NCBI GenBank assembly: GCA_021186555.1
Contig: JAJKFL010000007.1
Coordinates: 26,710,677-26,774,676 of the forward strand
Reading direction: 5' to 3'
Source of the DNA: Reticulitermes speratus
Lineage: Eukaryota > Arthropoda > Insecta > Blattodea > Rhinotermitidae
DNA: 64,000 nt
The notes beneath the pieces were generated by a model that saw nothing but the letters and a program-made list of their open reading frames with translations, did not search any database and had not been told where the DNA came from. This document shows, piece after piece, positions 10,581 to 21,117 of this stretch. Position 1 is the stretch's first letter, and each line of letters starts with the position of its first letter. The position numbers and the translations under genes were made by a program.

Positions 10581-10671
10581 TAAATTAGGGAAGCACAAAT
10601 TTTCAAAAAAATCAAGGAGCCACCTCAAAATTCTAGGTGCCAGACAGGTGACGAGATGCAAGAAGTATACT

Positions 10672-10936
10672 TCTTCTTCTTCTTCTTAGTCGTCCTCTTC
10701 TACCTTCCGGTGTCGAGGTTCACATGAGGGATCTCCATGCAGATCTGTCCATAGCCTTTTTCCTAGCCTGCCTCCAGTCCACTCCTCTCTCCTGGAGTCC
10801 TCTCCTTACATTTTCTTCCCACTTCACTCTTGGTCTTCCTCTCTTCTTCCTTCCTTCTGGTCTTGCTTCAAAGGCTTGCTTAGGGTATCTTTGGTCATCC
10901 ATCCTACATACTTGACCAAACCATCTCAACTGGGTT
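10672..10936 (-). pseudogene. Reverse transcriptase C-terminal fragment (LINE lineage 2)
   Basis: Direct repeat CAAGAAGTATACT at 10659-10671 and 10937-10949. The minus frame (10929-10720) reads RWFGQVCRMDD, KKRGRPRVKWEENVRRGLQE and DRSAWRSLM, the pattern of non-LTR polyprotein ends. The 3' UTR ends CGGAAGGTAGAAGAGGACGA followed by an (AAG)n tail. This UTR reappears at the end of one SINE-B copy (50373-50641). Confidence 0.85.
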
Positions 10937-10977
10937 CAAGAAGTATACTGAGGACCCATAAATATTAGACGCCACTT

Positions 10978-11264
10978 TTTTTTTTTTTTTGTGGAGAAGG
11001 GCCCCCCAGCAGAAGCTACGGACGCACCTCAGCCTTAAGGCTTCTTGTGCAACCCTGTGATGAAGATGAGAGAAATATGATCATTTTTTTTTTATTTTTC
11101 CAAGTAATGGAGTACGGTGGAATGAAGCTGACAGGGGACAACCGAAGTACTCGGGGGGAAAAACCTGTCCCAATGCCACTTTGCCCACCACAAATCCCAC
11201 ATGGACCTCCCGGGCCTCCGCGGTGAGAGGCCGGCGACTATCCGCCTGAGCCATGGCACGGCCT
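10978..11264 (-). mobile_element. SINE-C copy with 13-bp target duplication
   Basis: TTAGRCGCCACTT repeats at 10965-10977 and 11265-11277 (one mismatch). Minus strand: tRNA-like head CCATGGCTCAGGCGGATAGT, body GGTGGGCAAAGTGGCATTGG, CCGAGTACTTCGG, and an end matching 40803-41087. The short open frames across it are by-products. Confidence 0.85.
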
Positions 11265-11339
11265 TTAGGCGCCACTTACAAAATTTAGTTGCCTGGGTGA
11301 CCTGGGACCCGGGATTTTTGCTCCTTTGCGTTAAGTCAT

Positions 11340-11639
11340 TGTTGTCTTTCACTTTAGGACAAATTACAAAGTAGAAAATGAAGATATTGTTAGGGTTTGT
11401 CTTATTTGTTGAGAACCAGCTGCATGAGAACGACTAAAGACAGGCCAGCTTATCTGACACAAAATCTTCGCTCATCTGCTGGATAATGAAGATTCAACGT
11501 AAAACGAGATGTTGGCCGCGAATGTTGTGATAACATGCAGATTATGACAGCATATCAAAGGTTTGATGCAGTAACGGTACTATTGTCTACGGAAGTGTTT
11601 GATAACCAAGATATCACTTCGTAAAAACTACAAAAATGT
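11340..11639. other. No gene seen
   Basis: Unique-looking sequence; nothing recognised. Confidence 0.4.
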
Positions 11640-11970
11640 TAAATTGTAATCTTCTTTTTAACATGGTGACTTCTGCATTTCTCACACGATCAGCCCAACT
11701 GATCTTCTCCATCCTTCTCCGGCACCACATTTAAAAACCTTCAAGATATTCCTGATCTGTTTTCCGAAGTATCCGAATTTCAGCACCATACACAGCTATG
11801 CTCCAAATATAGCATTACAGTAGTTTCTTCCCGAAATTTAAGTCCAATTTGCCGGTGAAAGGGATCTTTCTTCTTGTTGAATACCGCTTTTACCATAGCA
11901 ATCCTGGATTCAACTTCACGTGTACATCTTGCATCATTTGTTATCGGGCTACCCAGATAGTTTAAATTTT
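11640..11970 (-). pseudogene. Reverse transcriptase fragment (LINE lineage 3)
   Basis: On the minus strand one frame reads NYLGSPITNDARCTREVES, RIAMVKAVFNKKK, HRQIGLKFREE. After a frame change it continues SIAVYGAEIRILRKTDQEYL, then MWCRRRMEKISWADRVRNA. This is the region after the polymerase core in insect non-LTR polyproteins. A stop separates YLEGF from MWCRRR. Old copy; ends not defined. Confidence 0.85.
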
Positions 11971-12147
11971 GAAAGATCGTCGCAATAAATATCTCAGATT
12001 ATTTGTGTAAGGGTAAAATTAAGCTTATGCGTTAACACTAAAAATTATGGGCCAGTTTACTTAGTTCAGTTTTACCATGAGAAGGGTTAAAGCAGATACT
12101 TATATGGGAGTTAGAAGGATACCATTCTGCACTTTGACACTTCAGTT

Positions 12148-12350
12148 TGGTCTAGTAAATAGACTGTTTAAAAGGATGCCCTTAGGAACAAGACCAAAAG
12201 GAAGACCCAAGACAAGATGGAAGGACCAAGTGCATACTGACATGAAGGAGCTGAAGATCCAGTATAATCCAGATAGGGCAGAATGGAAGAAGCTGCTAGA
12301 TCGGGCCAAGGACCAGTGGAGTCTGTAGAGCCATCAAAGAAGAAGAAGAA
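12148..12350 (+). pseudogene. Reverse transcriptase tail (LINE lineage 4), 203 bp
   Basis: Perfect 12-bp direct repeat GACACTTCAGTT at 12136-12147 and 12351-12362. The frame reads FKRMPLGTRPKGRPKTRWKD, QVHTDMKELKIQ and KKLLDRAKDQWSL then stop, with a tail of five AAG-type repeats. Clean 5'-truncated retro-insertion; the upstream part of the open frame is host sequence. Confidence 0.85.
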
Positions 12351-12362
12351 GACACTTCAGTT

Positions 12363-13747
12363 CGAAGTCATTAGGAAGATGGCGACGTTCTAAATAATGA
12401 AAGTTTGCAGACGACTTGAGATCCGCTGTCTTGTATTCTTTCAACTGCGTTCATTTTTTTCTCTTCTTGCCATCCTGCGTCTATTTCTTCTACTTATTGT
12501 CCTTCTTCTATGACCTGATACCCATAATTGTGTTTTAAAATTTTAAAGGGATATTCCCATTGTATTCATGTGCCCTTACCTATAAGCACTGAACATGTAG
12601 GCTTCAGGGCGACAATGCTTGCCGATCACGGGTTGGTAACTAGTGCATCCCTTCACAAAGTGTCGTTGTTCGGCCCTGATTGACTGACCTGTACATTTCC
12701 GATAGACTTCTTCTGTATATGGCCGTATTTATTCTTACTTGAGTCGGAGCCGGTTTATTGCAAGACGTGCACTAAAGCCATCAGCCAGGCGGTACATCCG
12801 CCTTGTGAAATATTGGCGGGGTGTGCTGGGTCACAAAGCGCTCTATTTTCTGTCGACTGCCCCTTGCCAGCTGCAGATTTAGAGAACTGATGCACTAGAG
12901 ACTTTTTCTCAGTTCAGACCTCAAAGTAAATGTGGAAATTGAAGATGAAGTTACAACTTCTGAGGCTTTCATGGCTGCGGGTGATAATTCCAATAGGTTT
13001 TTATTAACTTATGATCATAAAAGGCCTCAAAATCCAGACGGCTATCACTTGAAATACGAAGTTACCTCTATGTATAAACTCCTTTCCATGTAGCTGAAAT
13101 GTGGGTTAACTAAACTTCCGAAGAAAAGATGATTACTTCTGAACCTTTCAAGCAATATGTCTCAGGAAGGAACAGTGCGTCTTTTTTTAGATGCCCTTTC
13201 CTTCCATCCACCCCTTCCTACCCCCACACTCACCCACACACACATTCAGATATTGCTATTTCAGGAGCGTTGAAAGTCCGGAGATTTGTCCTTCCTGTAC
13301 TGTTTTCGCTTTGTCTCTTGTTTTTTATTATTTCTGTCTGCAAGTAATATTTAATGCTGGGCAGGCCGGATATATCAGGCGCACGCACACACACACACAC
13401 ACACAGAGGAGGAAGTATTGCTGGATAATGTGCGACAAATTTAGTTCTTTAATACATCTATTCTTTGAAGTTTTACTCGGAATGATAGAAACTTTACGTG
13501 CTATTTTTAAGTTCATAAAAGAGAACACGTTCTGTATTAGTTGATACAGGTTTTTGTAGGTTTGGAAACCTGAAGTGTATCGTAGCTAGCGCTCTAGAAG
13601 TCCAATACTGCATGGTGTGCTAGGTCAGGGACGAGACGTGTGCGTCACGTCCGTGTCGTCTCTATTTGACACACATTACGCCTCACACTGTGGCGGACGG
13701 ACGCTCAGACTCCACTGTACACTCTTGAAAATAAAGTTATGAACAGA
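12363..13747. other. No gene supported; short CA tract
   Basis: (CA)n at about 13380-13405. Overlapping frames at 13129-13544 are low-complexity and lack domains. Nothing else recognised. Confidence 0.45.
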
Positions 13748-13825
13748 AAAATTTCATCCCCCGCCGGGAGTCGAACTCCGTTTCTCCGGCCGTCCAGTCC
13801 GTGGCCTATTCATTGTATACCAACT
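13748..13825 (-). mobile_element. SINE-A head fragment
   Basis: Contains the complement of the tRNA-like B-box region (CCGGGAGTCGAACTCCG) and GGCCGTCCAGTCCGTGGCC. Only the 5' head is present. Confidence 0.65.
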
Positions 13826-13913
13826 GTTCAATAGATTACAGAAAGCTAGTGCCGTTGTGAGACCGAAGACATGCCGCATTCGTCAGATACCATACAATAA
13901 AATTGGAATAAAA

Positions 13914-14180
13914 CAGGGGTGCACAAATCCTGGGTGCCTGGTCACCACAAAAATTTTGTACGGCGGGGCCTAATATTTTCAGCGTAATTGTTGCAATTTT
14001 TTTTTCCTTACATACAGAAATGTGTATCAGTTCACCTGCACCGAGCAGAAAGAGCCAGATGACAGTGAGGTTCACAGGTCAATCCAGAATTGTGGGTCTT
14101 CACTGTGGAGCTTGCTGTCCTTTTCTGGCGCTAGAGTTTGGGAGATGGGTCCTAGATTTTTGGAAAATTTCTAGCCAAGT
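13914..14180 (+). mobile_element. hAT-like MITE, diverged
   Basis: Starts CAGGGGTGCACAAATCC, then AAATTTTGTACGGCGGGGCC and later GTGGGTCTTCACTGTGGAGC, in the order of the shorter copies. It carries about 100 bp extra (TTCACCTGCACCGAGCAGAA) also found in 24633-24864. Right end worn. Confidence 0.65.
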
Positions 14181-14219
14181 ACGAACGCCGAGTGGGATAT
14201 CAGTTTCCATTGGCAACTA

Positions 14220-14525
14220 GGCGACTGTATTTTCTACTCATGGATATGGATTTTACATGAATATTTTAATTGATCTACAGCATGGCGAACTTACTGCTAC
14301 TTTATCTCGTTACGTCACACCACCGCTGTGATAATCTCAGATATCAAATTCAATATAAATCGACCGAATACGATAGTTACACTTTTTTACTGCCAATAAA
14401 GCAACACATGAGACTTCATTACCCCATCTTAAAACGCACATTCTGACCTTCAATCAGCGTGGTACAGCATGAACTAGCCCAACCACTCACTCTCTATTTT
14501 AAGGTAGATTTTAATGTTATCCTTG
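14220..14525. other. No gene seen
   Basis: Unstructured AT-rich sequence; nothing recognised. Confidence 0.4.
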
Positions 14526-14536
14526 GTTATGCACCT

Positions 14537-14778
14537 TTTTTTTTTTCCTATGACTCGACAGCCCTATATGGACCTGGGTTTCATGGTCACACACTTTAGA
14601 CACACCACAGTCGGTAGGACTCCTCTGGACGAGGGACCAGCTCGTCGCAGAGACCTCTACCTGACAACACTCACAACAGACAGACATCCATGCCCCCGGT
14701 GGGATTCGAACCCACGATCCTAGTAAGCGAGCGGCCGAAGACCCACGCCTTTGACCGCACGGCCACTGGGATCGGCTC
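14537..14778 (-). mobile_element. SINE-B copy with 11-bp target duplication
   Basis: GTTATGCACCT at 14526-14536 and 14779-14789. On the minus strand: tRNA-like head (CCAGTGGCCGTGCGGTC, B box in GTGGGTTCGAATCCCACC), body with GAGGTCTCTGCGACGAGC and GTGTGTCTAAAGTGTGTGAC, ending GGGCTGTCGAGTCATAGG and an A-tail. Head resembles tRNA-Leu/Ser. Confidence 0.9.
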
Positions 14779-14921
14779 GTTATGCACCTAGTTCTCCCAA
14801 ATTATTTTTCCATGAGGTTTTCCAACTAAAATTTTGTATACATTTCTCAGTTTCCTCTCAGACTCCTTTATGTAACGGAAATCTTAACCGTCCTTGATTT
14901 GATGACCCCAAATTAGATGAC

Positions 14922-15400
14922 GGGGGTCAAAAGGCTGACTCGGGTCCTGGTGGGGTATACCGATGCCCATAGGTATACACCATTAAATATCAGGAAATGT
15001 CCCCCTGTAACGGGTTTGGGTCAGCAAGCCCTATCTCTCACCTCCAAGTGGTGGCCCTGGTAATACGCTCTGAGGTGAGAGCTCGGAGTGTAGCTGAGAG
15101 AGAAGGACGAAAGGCGAGTTTCCGGCGCCTTAAAACGGAGCATTGGGCTAAGGGAAGGAAAACCCTGACAGAAAACCAAGTGGGAGGGGGGGGGGGCCTC
15201 TGTAGGTGGGTAAAACCAGCCTCCCTAGGGGAAGGAACCCTGATTACAAACCCGGTCCTCCAGGGTGGGGGTTGAGCATAGGGCCAACAACCCTATCTCG
15301 GAAAAAACATGCGTTACGAAACGTCGTGATGAGCCTCGGTAGAGGCGAATTGTAGAGGAAGCTAAGGCCCACCCGGGCTGTGATGCTAAGGAAGAAGAAG
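14922..15400 (+). mobile_element. 479-bp retro-insertion derived from a LINE leader
   Basis: Perfect 12-bp direct repeat AAATTAGATGAC (14910-14921 and 15401-15412) and a GAAGAAGAAG tail show retrotransposition. The sequence (GTATACACCATTAAATATCA, GGTCCTCCAGGGTGGGGG, CGTTACGAAACGTCGTGATG) resembles the 5' part of 7975-8440. It encodes no reverse transcriptase and may be a non-autonomous derivative that keeps only a leader region and tail. Confidence 0.7.
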
Positions 15401-15412
15401 AAATTAGATGAC

Positions 15413-17324
15413 ATGTGCACATCACGATTACTCCGATTATGTAATTTTCTCCAATCCCTTGTTAGTTCCTGCTTACACCCAAATTTTATCCTGAGCATCC
15501 TATTCTCAAACGCCTTCAATGCACGGATTTATTTTTCTCTTACAATGAGAGACCACATTCTGCACCCGTAACAGTTAATATAATTGCTTTTTGGTTTAAT
15601 AGATTCTTAAGTAGTAGGCTGGACAACAAGAGATACTGAAATGAGTGGTAGATGGCCTGATTTCTTCATAAATATAATTATGTTTCATTACTGTCATTTC
15701 TAAGCATTTGAATTTTGCCACATTTTAAAATAAATTATTGTACTTATTTATTATGACCGGGTTTTTAAACAAATTCATACCGAAAATCGCTTTATCATGT
15801 TTGGCACTCTTGCTTCCAAGTCGGAGGTCCTGTGTTTGATTGGACCCTGAGTCCTCAGGAGTTTTGTGAATTTTCTTAGACCTGTCATGCTAAAAATGTG
15901 AAGAATTCATGACCCCCTTGTTTTCATCCTTCCTAATTCGTCATTCATAATAATCCTGCCAACCTATTCAGTTAACAAAGCCATAAATATAAAGACATTT
16001 CTTGACACATATACCTATAAACGTAAAACTGCCGTTGTACATAATTACAGTGCATTGAAGGGGTATATAGGGGAAGTTGTGGTAAAGATCCACGTATTCT
16101 ATACCACAGCACTAGATGGAGGTCACTTACCACATTTGATGAGGCTGGGTGGGTCTCTAAGAAGTCTTAACATTGTACGGAAGAGAATGCTTCCCATTCC
16201 GGAAGTGGTTGTCAAGTGCGTCAGTTCATGTTACCTTTGACTTTTCCTTTTAAACGTTTGGCTTCATATTGTGTAGCTACATAGAGCATGACAACCATTC
16301 TTTCAGTCTGTTCGTTAATGTTCGCTGTATATGACTTGTTATATTCATTGTTAAGTTATTATATTTTTGTTGGTTGTCTTACTACATAAATTAGCATGTA
16401 GTAACACTAACATATTTCCTACTTTTTGTAGTGCGCAGGCGCATTAATGGGTACAGTCGAACTGAAGGACTATTGAGCTTGCTAAGTACTTTATTTGTTG
16501 GTTGCTAACAGTCCACATATTCCTAAATTTGTAATCGTGCGAGACAGTGGGTGAATGACGATGTGAAATGAGAGAGAGAGAGAGAGAGAGAGAGCTATAA
16601 GCCTGCGACGTTGCCAATATGCTTCCTCTCAAAATTCCTTCATTGCAGCAGAACAAGAAGATTTGTTTTTTGACTCAGTGGACATAACTTTACTGGTAAA
16701 TAAATTCGTTTTGTTTACAATAAATTACTTCATTCATTGCTTAGTCTGTCTTGCGACAGGTCCATAGTCTCTTCCAAAGCGAGTTCTCCACAGAGTGTGA
16801 CCTAATGCTTCGTATTTCAAATTACAGTGTCTTCTTTTTTTTTCCTTAAAGACATTCAGTAGCTGCTTACCTCTTCTTTCTCGTCTTCTCCCTTATATCT
16901 TTCCTTCTATTTTTAATAAATAGCTGTTTACATTAAAGCGCTATTGTAAATAAAAGGAATTTATTTGCCATTAAAGTCATGTCGACTGAGTCAAAAAAAG
17001 TATTCTTGGTTTCATATCAGAAAACACAACGGGATGTCGCACACCAAGATTATTCATTGCAATGCTAAGAATGTCTTGCAACCGGTAGTGTTATTAATTG
17101 GCATTATACATTTTATTAGTTCTTTTTATTTGTTCGCGTGCACTTACTCAGCAAGCACCCAACCATCATGCTCTTCAGTTGTTGCATAATAAGTACGTGT
17201 AACGTCGTGGGTGCACAATATATTGAACAAAATATTGCGTCTATTACGCAAGTTTGGTTAAGTTGAAATGTCATTTGTAGTTTGACAAACTTCCCCCCCC
17301 CCCCCCCCCCCCCGAAATACTCGA
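15413..17324. other. No gene seen; (GA)n and C homopolymer
   Basis: (GA)n at about 16569-16594 and a run of 21 C at 17293-17313. No supported coding frame or repeat family in 1.9 kb. Confidence 0.5.
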
Positions 17325-17458
17325 GCATATTTCACGTTGTATTCACCGTGCATCTTGTTACTAGTTAAAAGTTTTATTACCCCAACATATGCACAATATT
17401 CATTTGCCCCTACATATGTTTCGGCCTGTTAAAGGCCATCCTCAGGGGGTCAAAGTAC
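17325..17458 (-). mobile_element. Single-arm hammerhead-bearing unit
   Basis: Begins with the leader word ATTCACCGTGCATCTTG shared with 18485-19009, 19820-20010 and 60310-60569, followed by one arm and the ribozyme-like core. I could not find its target duplication. Confidence 0.5.
17407..17449 (-). ncRNA. Hammerhead ribozyme-like motif, copy 2
   Basis: Minus strand: CCCC, CUGAGGA (fits CUGANGA), U, GGCC, loop UUUAACA, GGCC, GAAA, CAUAUGUA, GGGG. Stem I is CCCC/GGGG, stem II GGCC/GGCC, stem III the palindrome ACAUAUGU; predicted cleavage after A17411. All three stems differ in sequence from copy 1 but still pair. Confidence 0.65.
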
Positions 17459-17473
17459 TTTAACATAGACTAT

Positions 17474-17582
17474 AATAATAATAATAACCATGGCTCGACA
17501 GCCCTATATGGGCTTTGGCCTCCTCTTTCCGAGGTTACGTGGTCTGCGTATTTGTGGCAGTTCGGAGACCAGCCGACTGGCC
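17474..17582 (-). mobile_element. 109-bp SINE-B-derived retro-insertion
   Basis: Perfect 13-bp direct repeat TAACATAGACTAT (17461-17473 and 17583-17595). Only the SINE-B 3' end is left (GGGCTGTCGAGCCATGG on the minus strand) with an (ATT)n-type tail. The first 45 bp do not match other copies. Confidence 0.75.
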
Positions 17583-17595
17583 TAACATAGACTAT

Positions 17596-18471
17596 GCATC
17601 TGTTTTAAAAAATTGGTACATCCACTTAAGAGTAAAACAAAATAAAACTTTGGTTCCCAGTGGATTCAACTATACACTCCTAGGGAATTTGTTACATTGA
17701 AGGTTAAAATTACATAGTTGTTGTATTTAAAAATTAGTGGCAGTCCGGTATTGTATGCGGTATCACAGAGTTGTTGCAGCTTTCTGTGTTATGTTGTTAC
17801 GTGTTGTACCTTGTGTGCTTCACCGGCAGGTTGCGTTGTGACTAGTATTCTAGTATGCTAGTAGCAGTCAGTAGTATTTGGTAAGGAAGCCTGTACCTTC
17901 ATACTATGTGAGTTTCTATTCACACACTCTATTCGATCACTGTTCAGTTTAAAAGACTTAATCTGTATACTTGGGTGTTTGTCGTCTTACAGCTTCAGAC
18001 CAAATGACATTCAACATTGCGACAGATCACAAATTCAAGAGATGTCCGTAATTTTCTTTATTTTTCCTGAGTTTCGCACTATTACATGTCATTCAAACAT
18101 TTACATTTTTTTTGTTTTATTTGGTATAGAAATTAACACAAACATAGTAATGACGTCATCGTTAATTATTCGAAATCACGTCAATAAGTGCAATATTCAC
18201 CATTCACATCAGTCTTGTCAACACTGATGCCCATTCCGTAATAGCGAAATGTGGAACTTTAAATTTATGCGAAGATACGTCGTGCGTACGTTCGTAAAAT
18301 GTGCGTGAGCGTGTCATTAAACTGCAGTAACAGCAGATATTAAATCACTGCCGAGAGAAGATTAATTTAGTAACAGCTGGGTCCATGAGTGACATTAATC
18401 TAACAAAACAAGTTTGAAATTGCAATGTAACAAAGTACAGCTTCTGTATGCATAAAGTTATACTCGAAAAC
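17596..18471. other. No gene seen
   Basis: AT-rich, apparently unique; nothing recognised. Confidence 0.4.
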
Positions 18472-18484
18472 CACTGATGTATTT

Positions 18485-19009
18485 CACATTATATTCACCG
18501 TGCATTTTTGTACAATTGATTAATTCACACCAACGAATGCACCAAACCAATTTTTGTCATTGATTTCTTTATTAAAAGATTGACCATAAGCAGCGCAGAC
18601 ACATAACAACAAGGAGGGTATACTACACAGCAATACATACAGATAAGAGGCACAAAACAGCACAACGGAAAATTCATGTACCACGCTGCCAATAATTTAC
18701 GAATTACATAACAGAATGTATTTTAATATAATATAATATAATATACTGTTTTACTATTGTTTTAGCATTTTAACAATACTACTATTGTACAATTTTATAC
18801 AAAGAGATAACAACGAAAATTGTAATAATATTACCATACACAGCCCCAACCGTTCTGATGTAACTCAAGAACATTGGTCTATGTAAAACCTTCAACGATC
18901 CCCCTGATGATGGCAATGTAAAAAGTGCCGAAATGCGTATTGGGGTAATCTTTTAATAAAGAAATCAATGACAAAAATTGGTTTGGTGCATTCGTTGGTG
19001 TGAATTAAT
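18485..19009 (+). mobile_element. Long-hairpin element with hammerhead core (525 bp)
   Basis: Perfect 13-bp direct repeat CACTGATGTATTT at 18472-18484 and 19010-19022. After a leader (ATTCACCGTGCATTTTTG) come inverted arms of about 60 bp that include AATTCACACCAACGAATGCA and AATCAATGACAAAAATTGG. The right arm carries the ribozyme-like motif. An (ATAAT)n tract lies inside at about 18720-18742. No reading frame. Confidence 0.8.
18900..18945 (+). ncRNA. Hammerhead ribozyme-like motif, copy 3
   Basis: CCCC, CUGAUGA (the commonest natural hammerhead box), U, GGCA, 10-nt loop, UGCC, GAAA, UGCGUA, UU bulge, GGGG. Stem III is weaker here (A-U plus a U-G pair). Stem I pairs only if two Us bulge, so activity is doubtful. 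Confidence 0.5.
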
Positions 19010-19022
19010 CACTGATGTATTT

Positions 19023-19806
19023 GTTAAAAGATAAGTTTTTGTTTCGTACATTCGTTCCCAGACTTCTACTCTGGAAAACAAAGTACAGAATATAATGCAT
19101 AAAGCTATATGTGTCTTGCTGTTTCGTCGCTAGACAACCATGTACGTTTTAATGCGTGCTGTGTCATGGCGGTAAATAGTAGAAAATATGTATTGTGTCA
19201 TGTCCATTTGCTTTTATAGCCCAAGTTTAATGATGGGGAAGAATAATTCAGTGTTTATTTCTTGCATTTCGTCGTGTTATTTAAGATGTTAAAGTGCTCT
19301 TTTGTTGTTTACATTGCTTATGAACTTCCTTGAAGATTTATGCGCAGCAGGACTCTAATACGTACTGCTGGTTACTCAGGAGTACGACTTTGACCTTTGT
19401 AGTGTTTTCACAAGGAGAAGTCAGACCGTTAGATGTTTATGAGCAGTGACCTATGTATTTCAGTTAAATATACATAGGGCTGAAGTACAGTCGTATCTTA
19501 TGAGGGCAGGTTAATTATAATATACGAGGGAAAGTGTTCTGTTGTGTTCTATCTGGTTATAACTCTTCACAAATTTGATTTTAGGCTTGTTAAAAACTGA
19601 ACACCTATCAAAAGACGTCTAGTGGAAAGTGATAATACTTATGTTTTTGACAGAATCTGTATGTTTTCTGTGCAAGCTTTTCCCACATATAACGGGCCCC
19701 TATTTAAATCGTCAAGGTCAAAGCATTATTTCTGAATAACGAAGAATAGGCAGTTATAAACATATGTGTTCTAAGCGTTAGAATATTAAAATATGTGACA
19801 AAAAAC
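19023..19806. other. No gene seen
   Basis: AT-rich; nothing recognised. Confidence 0.4.
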
Positions 19807-19819
19807 AAACCTTACCATT

Positions 19820-20010
19820 GTTGATATCATTCTTTCCGTGCATTATTCTTACCATCAATCACATTCACCAACAAATGCACACAGTAGGATTACAAACTTT
19901 GTGTTTGAGACTCCCTGAGGTTGGCGTCTGGGCGCCGAAACATGTAGGAGTTTTTAAAACTTATGTACAGTTTGTAATCCTACTGTGTGCATTTGTTGGT
20001 GAACGTGATT
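19820..20010 (+). mobile_element. Long-hairpin element with hammerhead core (191 bp)
   Basis: Direct repeat AAACCTTAYCATT at 19807-19819 and 20011-20023 (one mismatch). A leader (TTTCCGTGCATTATTC) is followed by 41-bp inverted arms (CCAACAAATGCACACAGTAG and complement) around a central ribozyme-like motif. This compact copy shows the whole architecture best. Confidence 0.8.
19908..19953 (+). ncRNA. Hammerhead ribozyme-like motif, copy 4
   Basis: AGACUCC, CUGAGGU, U, GGCG, loop UCUGGG, CGCC, GAAA, CAUGUA, GGAGUUU. Stem I is seven continuous pairs, stem II four G-C pairs, stem III the ACAUGU palindrome. The last base of the box is U instead of the required A, so this copy is probably dead although its stems are intact. 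Confidence 0.6.
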
Positions 20011-20023
20011 AAACCTTATCATT

Positions 20024-21117
20024 ATTTCAGCAGAATTAATAAGGGCAAAGAACGAGTACTTTAACGAAGATACTCCTATTGGCCTGTAGGCTGTGTATGT
20101 GAACTATATTTGGGTTATTTCATAATTTACTCCCTCAGTCGATAAATATATTTTAAGTTGATATTACAGAGCGCTGCGATCAAATAACGATCTACAAAGA
20201 ATATCGTAAACAAACTACTGCATTCCGACAGTGCTGGTCTTTACAACGTGACTGTTTAACATAGTCGGCATAAGCATGTAATTTTGTTATAACTTTTTGG
20301 CTTAAATATTTTGACATGTTAAGAAGAAAAATTCATTGATCGCGCCTAAGATTTGAAATAAAATTAGAGCCTTATAAAAATGTTGGTTTAAAGTAACAAA
20401 TATGTAACATTAACAACAGAAGTGTCGTCAGTGTTCATGATGAAAGTTACGGATTGTTTAAACATATGACAGTTAATGTATATTGTGAAAAATGAAAGTT
20501 GTGTGCGTGTGGCAGGGAGTGTAGATTCATAAACTGCTATGAATGGCGAAGATTAGACCTGCATCTGAGTTAATTTCAAGTAATTAATATCGCCTTGTAA
20601 TTATGTTTTCGGCGTAATAGAAAAGTGTGTACACTGTTCTGTTATCATCAGTAAATTAAAGTGGACAGAATTGTTTCTGCCAGTCATTATTTATGGATTA
20701 CTGACGATGTTTGGCTCATTGTCTTCATGTGTGCTTTAACCATTCTGGTCTCTGCTAATCTAAATTTTGGATCGGAGCATCTACTGGGCAGGATATGCAT
20801 TTTGCTCCCTAGAAAGGAAAGACGGTAAATATGATGACCAGTAGACGTGATGTATAGATTCGTGTAATGCGAATCACGGTGGGGTCTAGTATCCCTGACT
20901 TTTTTTGGCACTGAATCCAACTGGTCTTGAACCCGAGACCTACATGGAGCTGACGGTCCACTATACGTATTAACGGACACACGTCAGATGCTCTGGAATC
21001 ACGTCTGCACTCTTCAAGGCATGCTGCAACTGAAGAATACTTCAGCTCCTTGATAACGAGGATACTATGAGTGTGCCGCTTTGCTAGATTCCTAAATTCG
21101 TTTGGTGCGGAACTCTC
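20024..21117 (-). other. Downstream flank of the secreted-protein gene; probable 3' UTR
   Basis: The terminal exon's stop is at 21118-21120 and transcription runs towards lower coordinates, so part of this stretch should be 3' UTR. I did not find an unambiguous AATAAA signal on the minus strand. No other gene or repeat seen. Confidence 0.45.

Larger units (their letters stand above)
10586..11329 (-). mobile_element. hAT-like MITE split by two retro-insertions
   Basis: With the two nested insertions removed, the pieces read as one element matching 60727-60890 in reverse: GGGAAGCACAAATTTTC, CACCTCAAAATTCTAGGTGC, TGAGGACCCATAAATATTAG, CACTTACAAAATTTAGTTGC and GGGATTTTTGCTCC. The retrotransposon tail at 10672-10936 and the SINE-C at 10978-11264 each carry their own target duplication of MITE sequence, so both arrived later. 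Confidence 0.8.
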
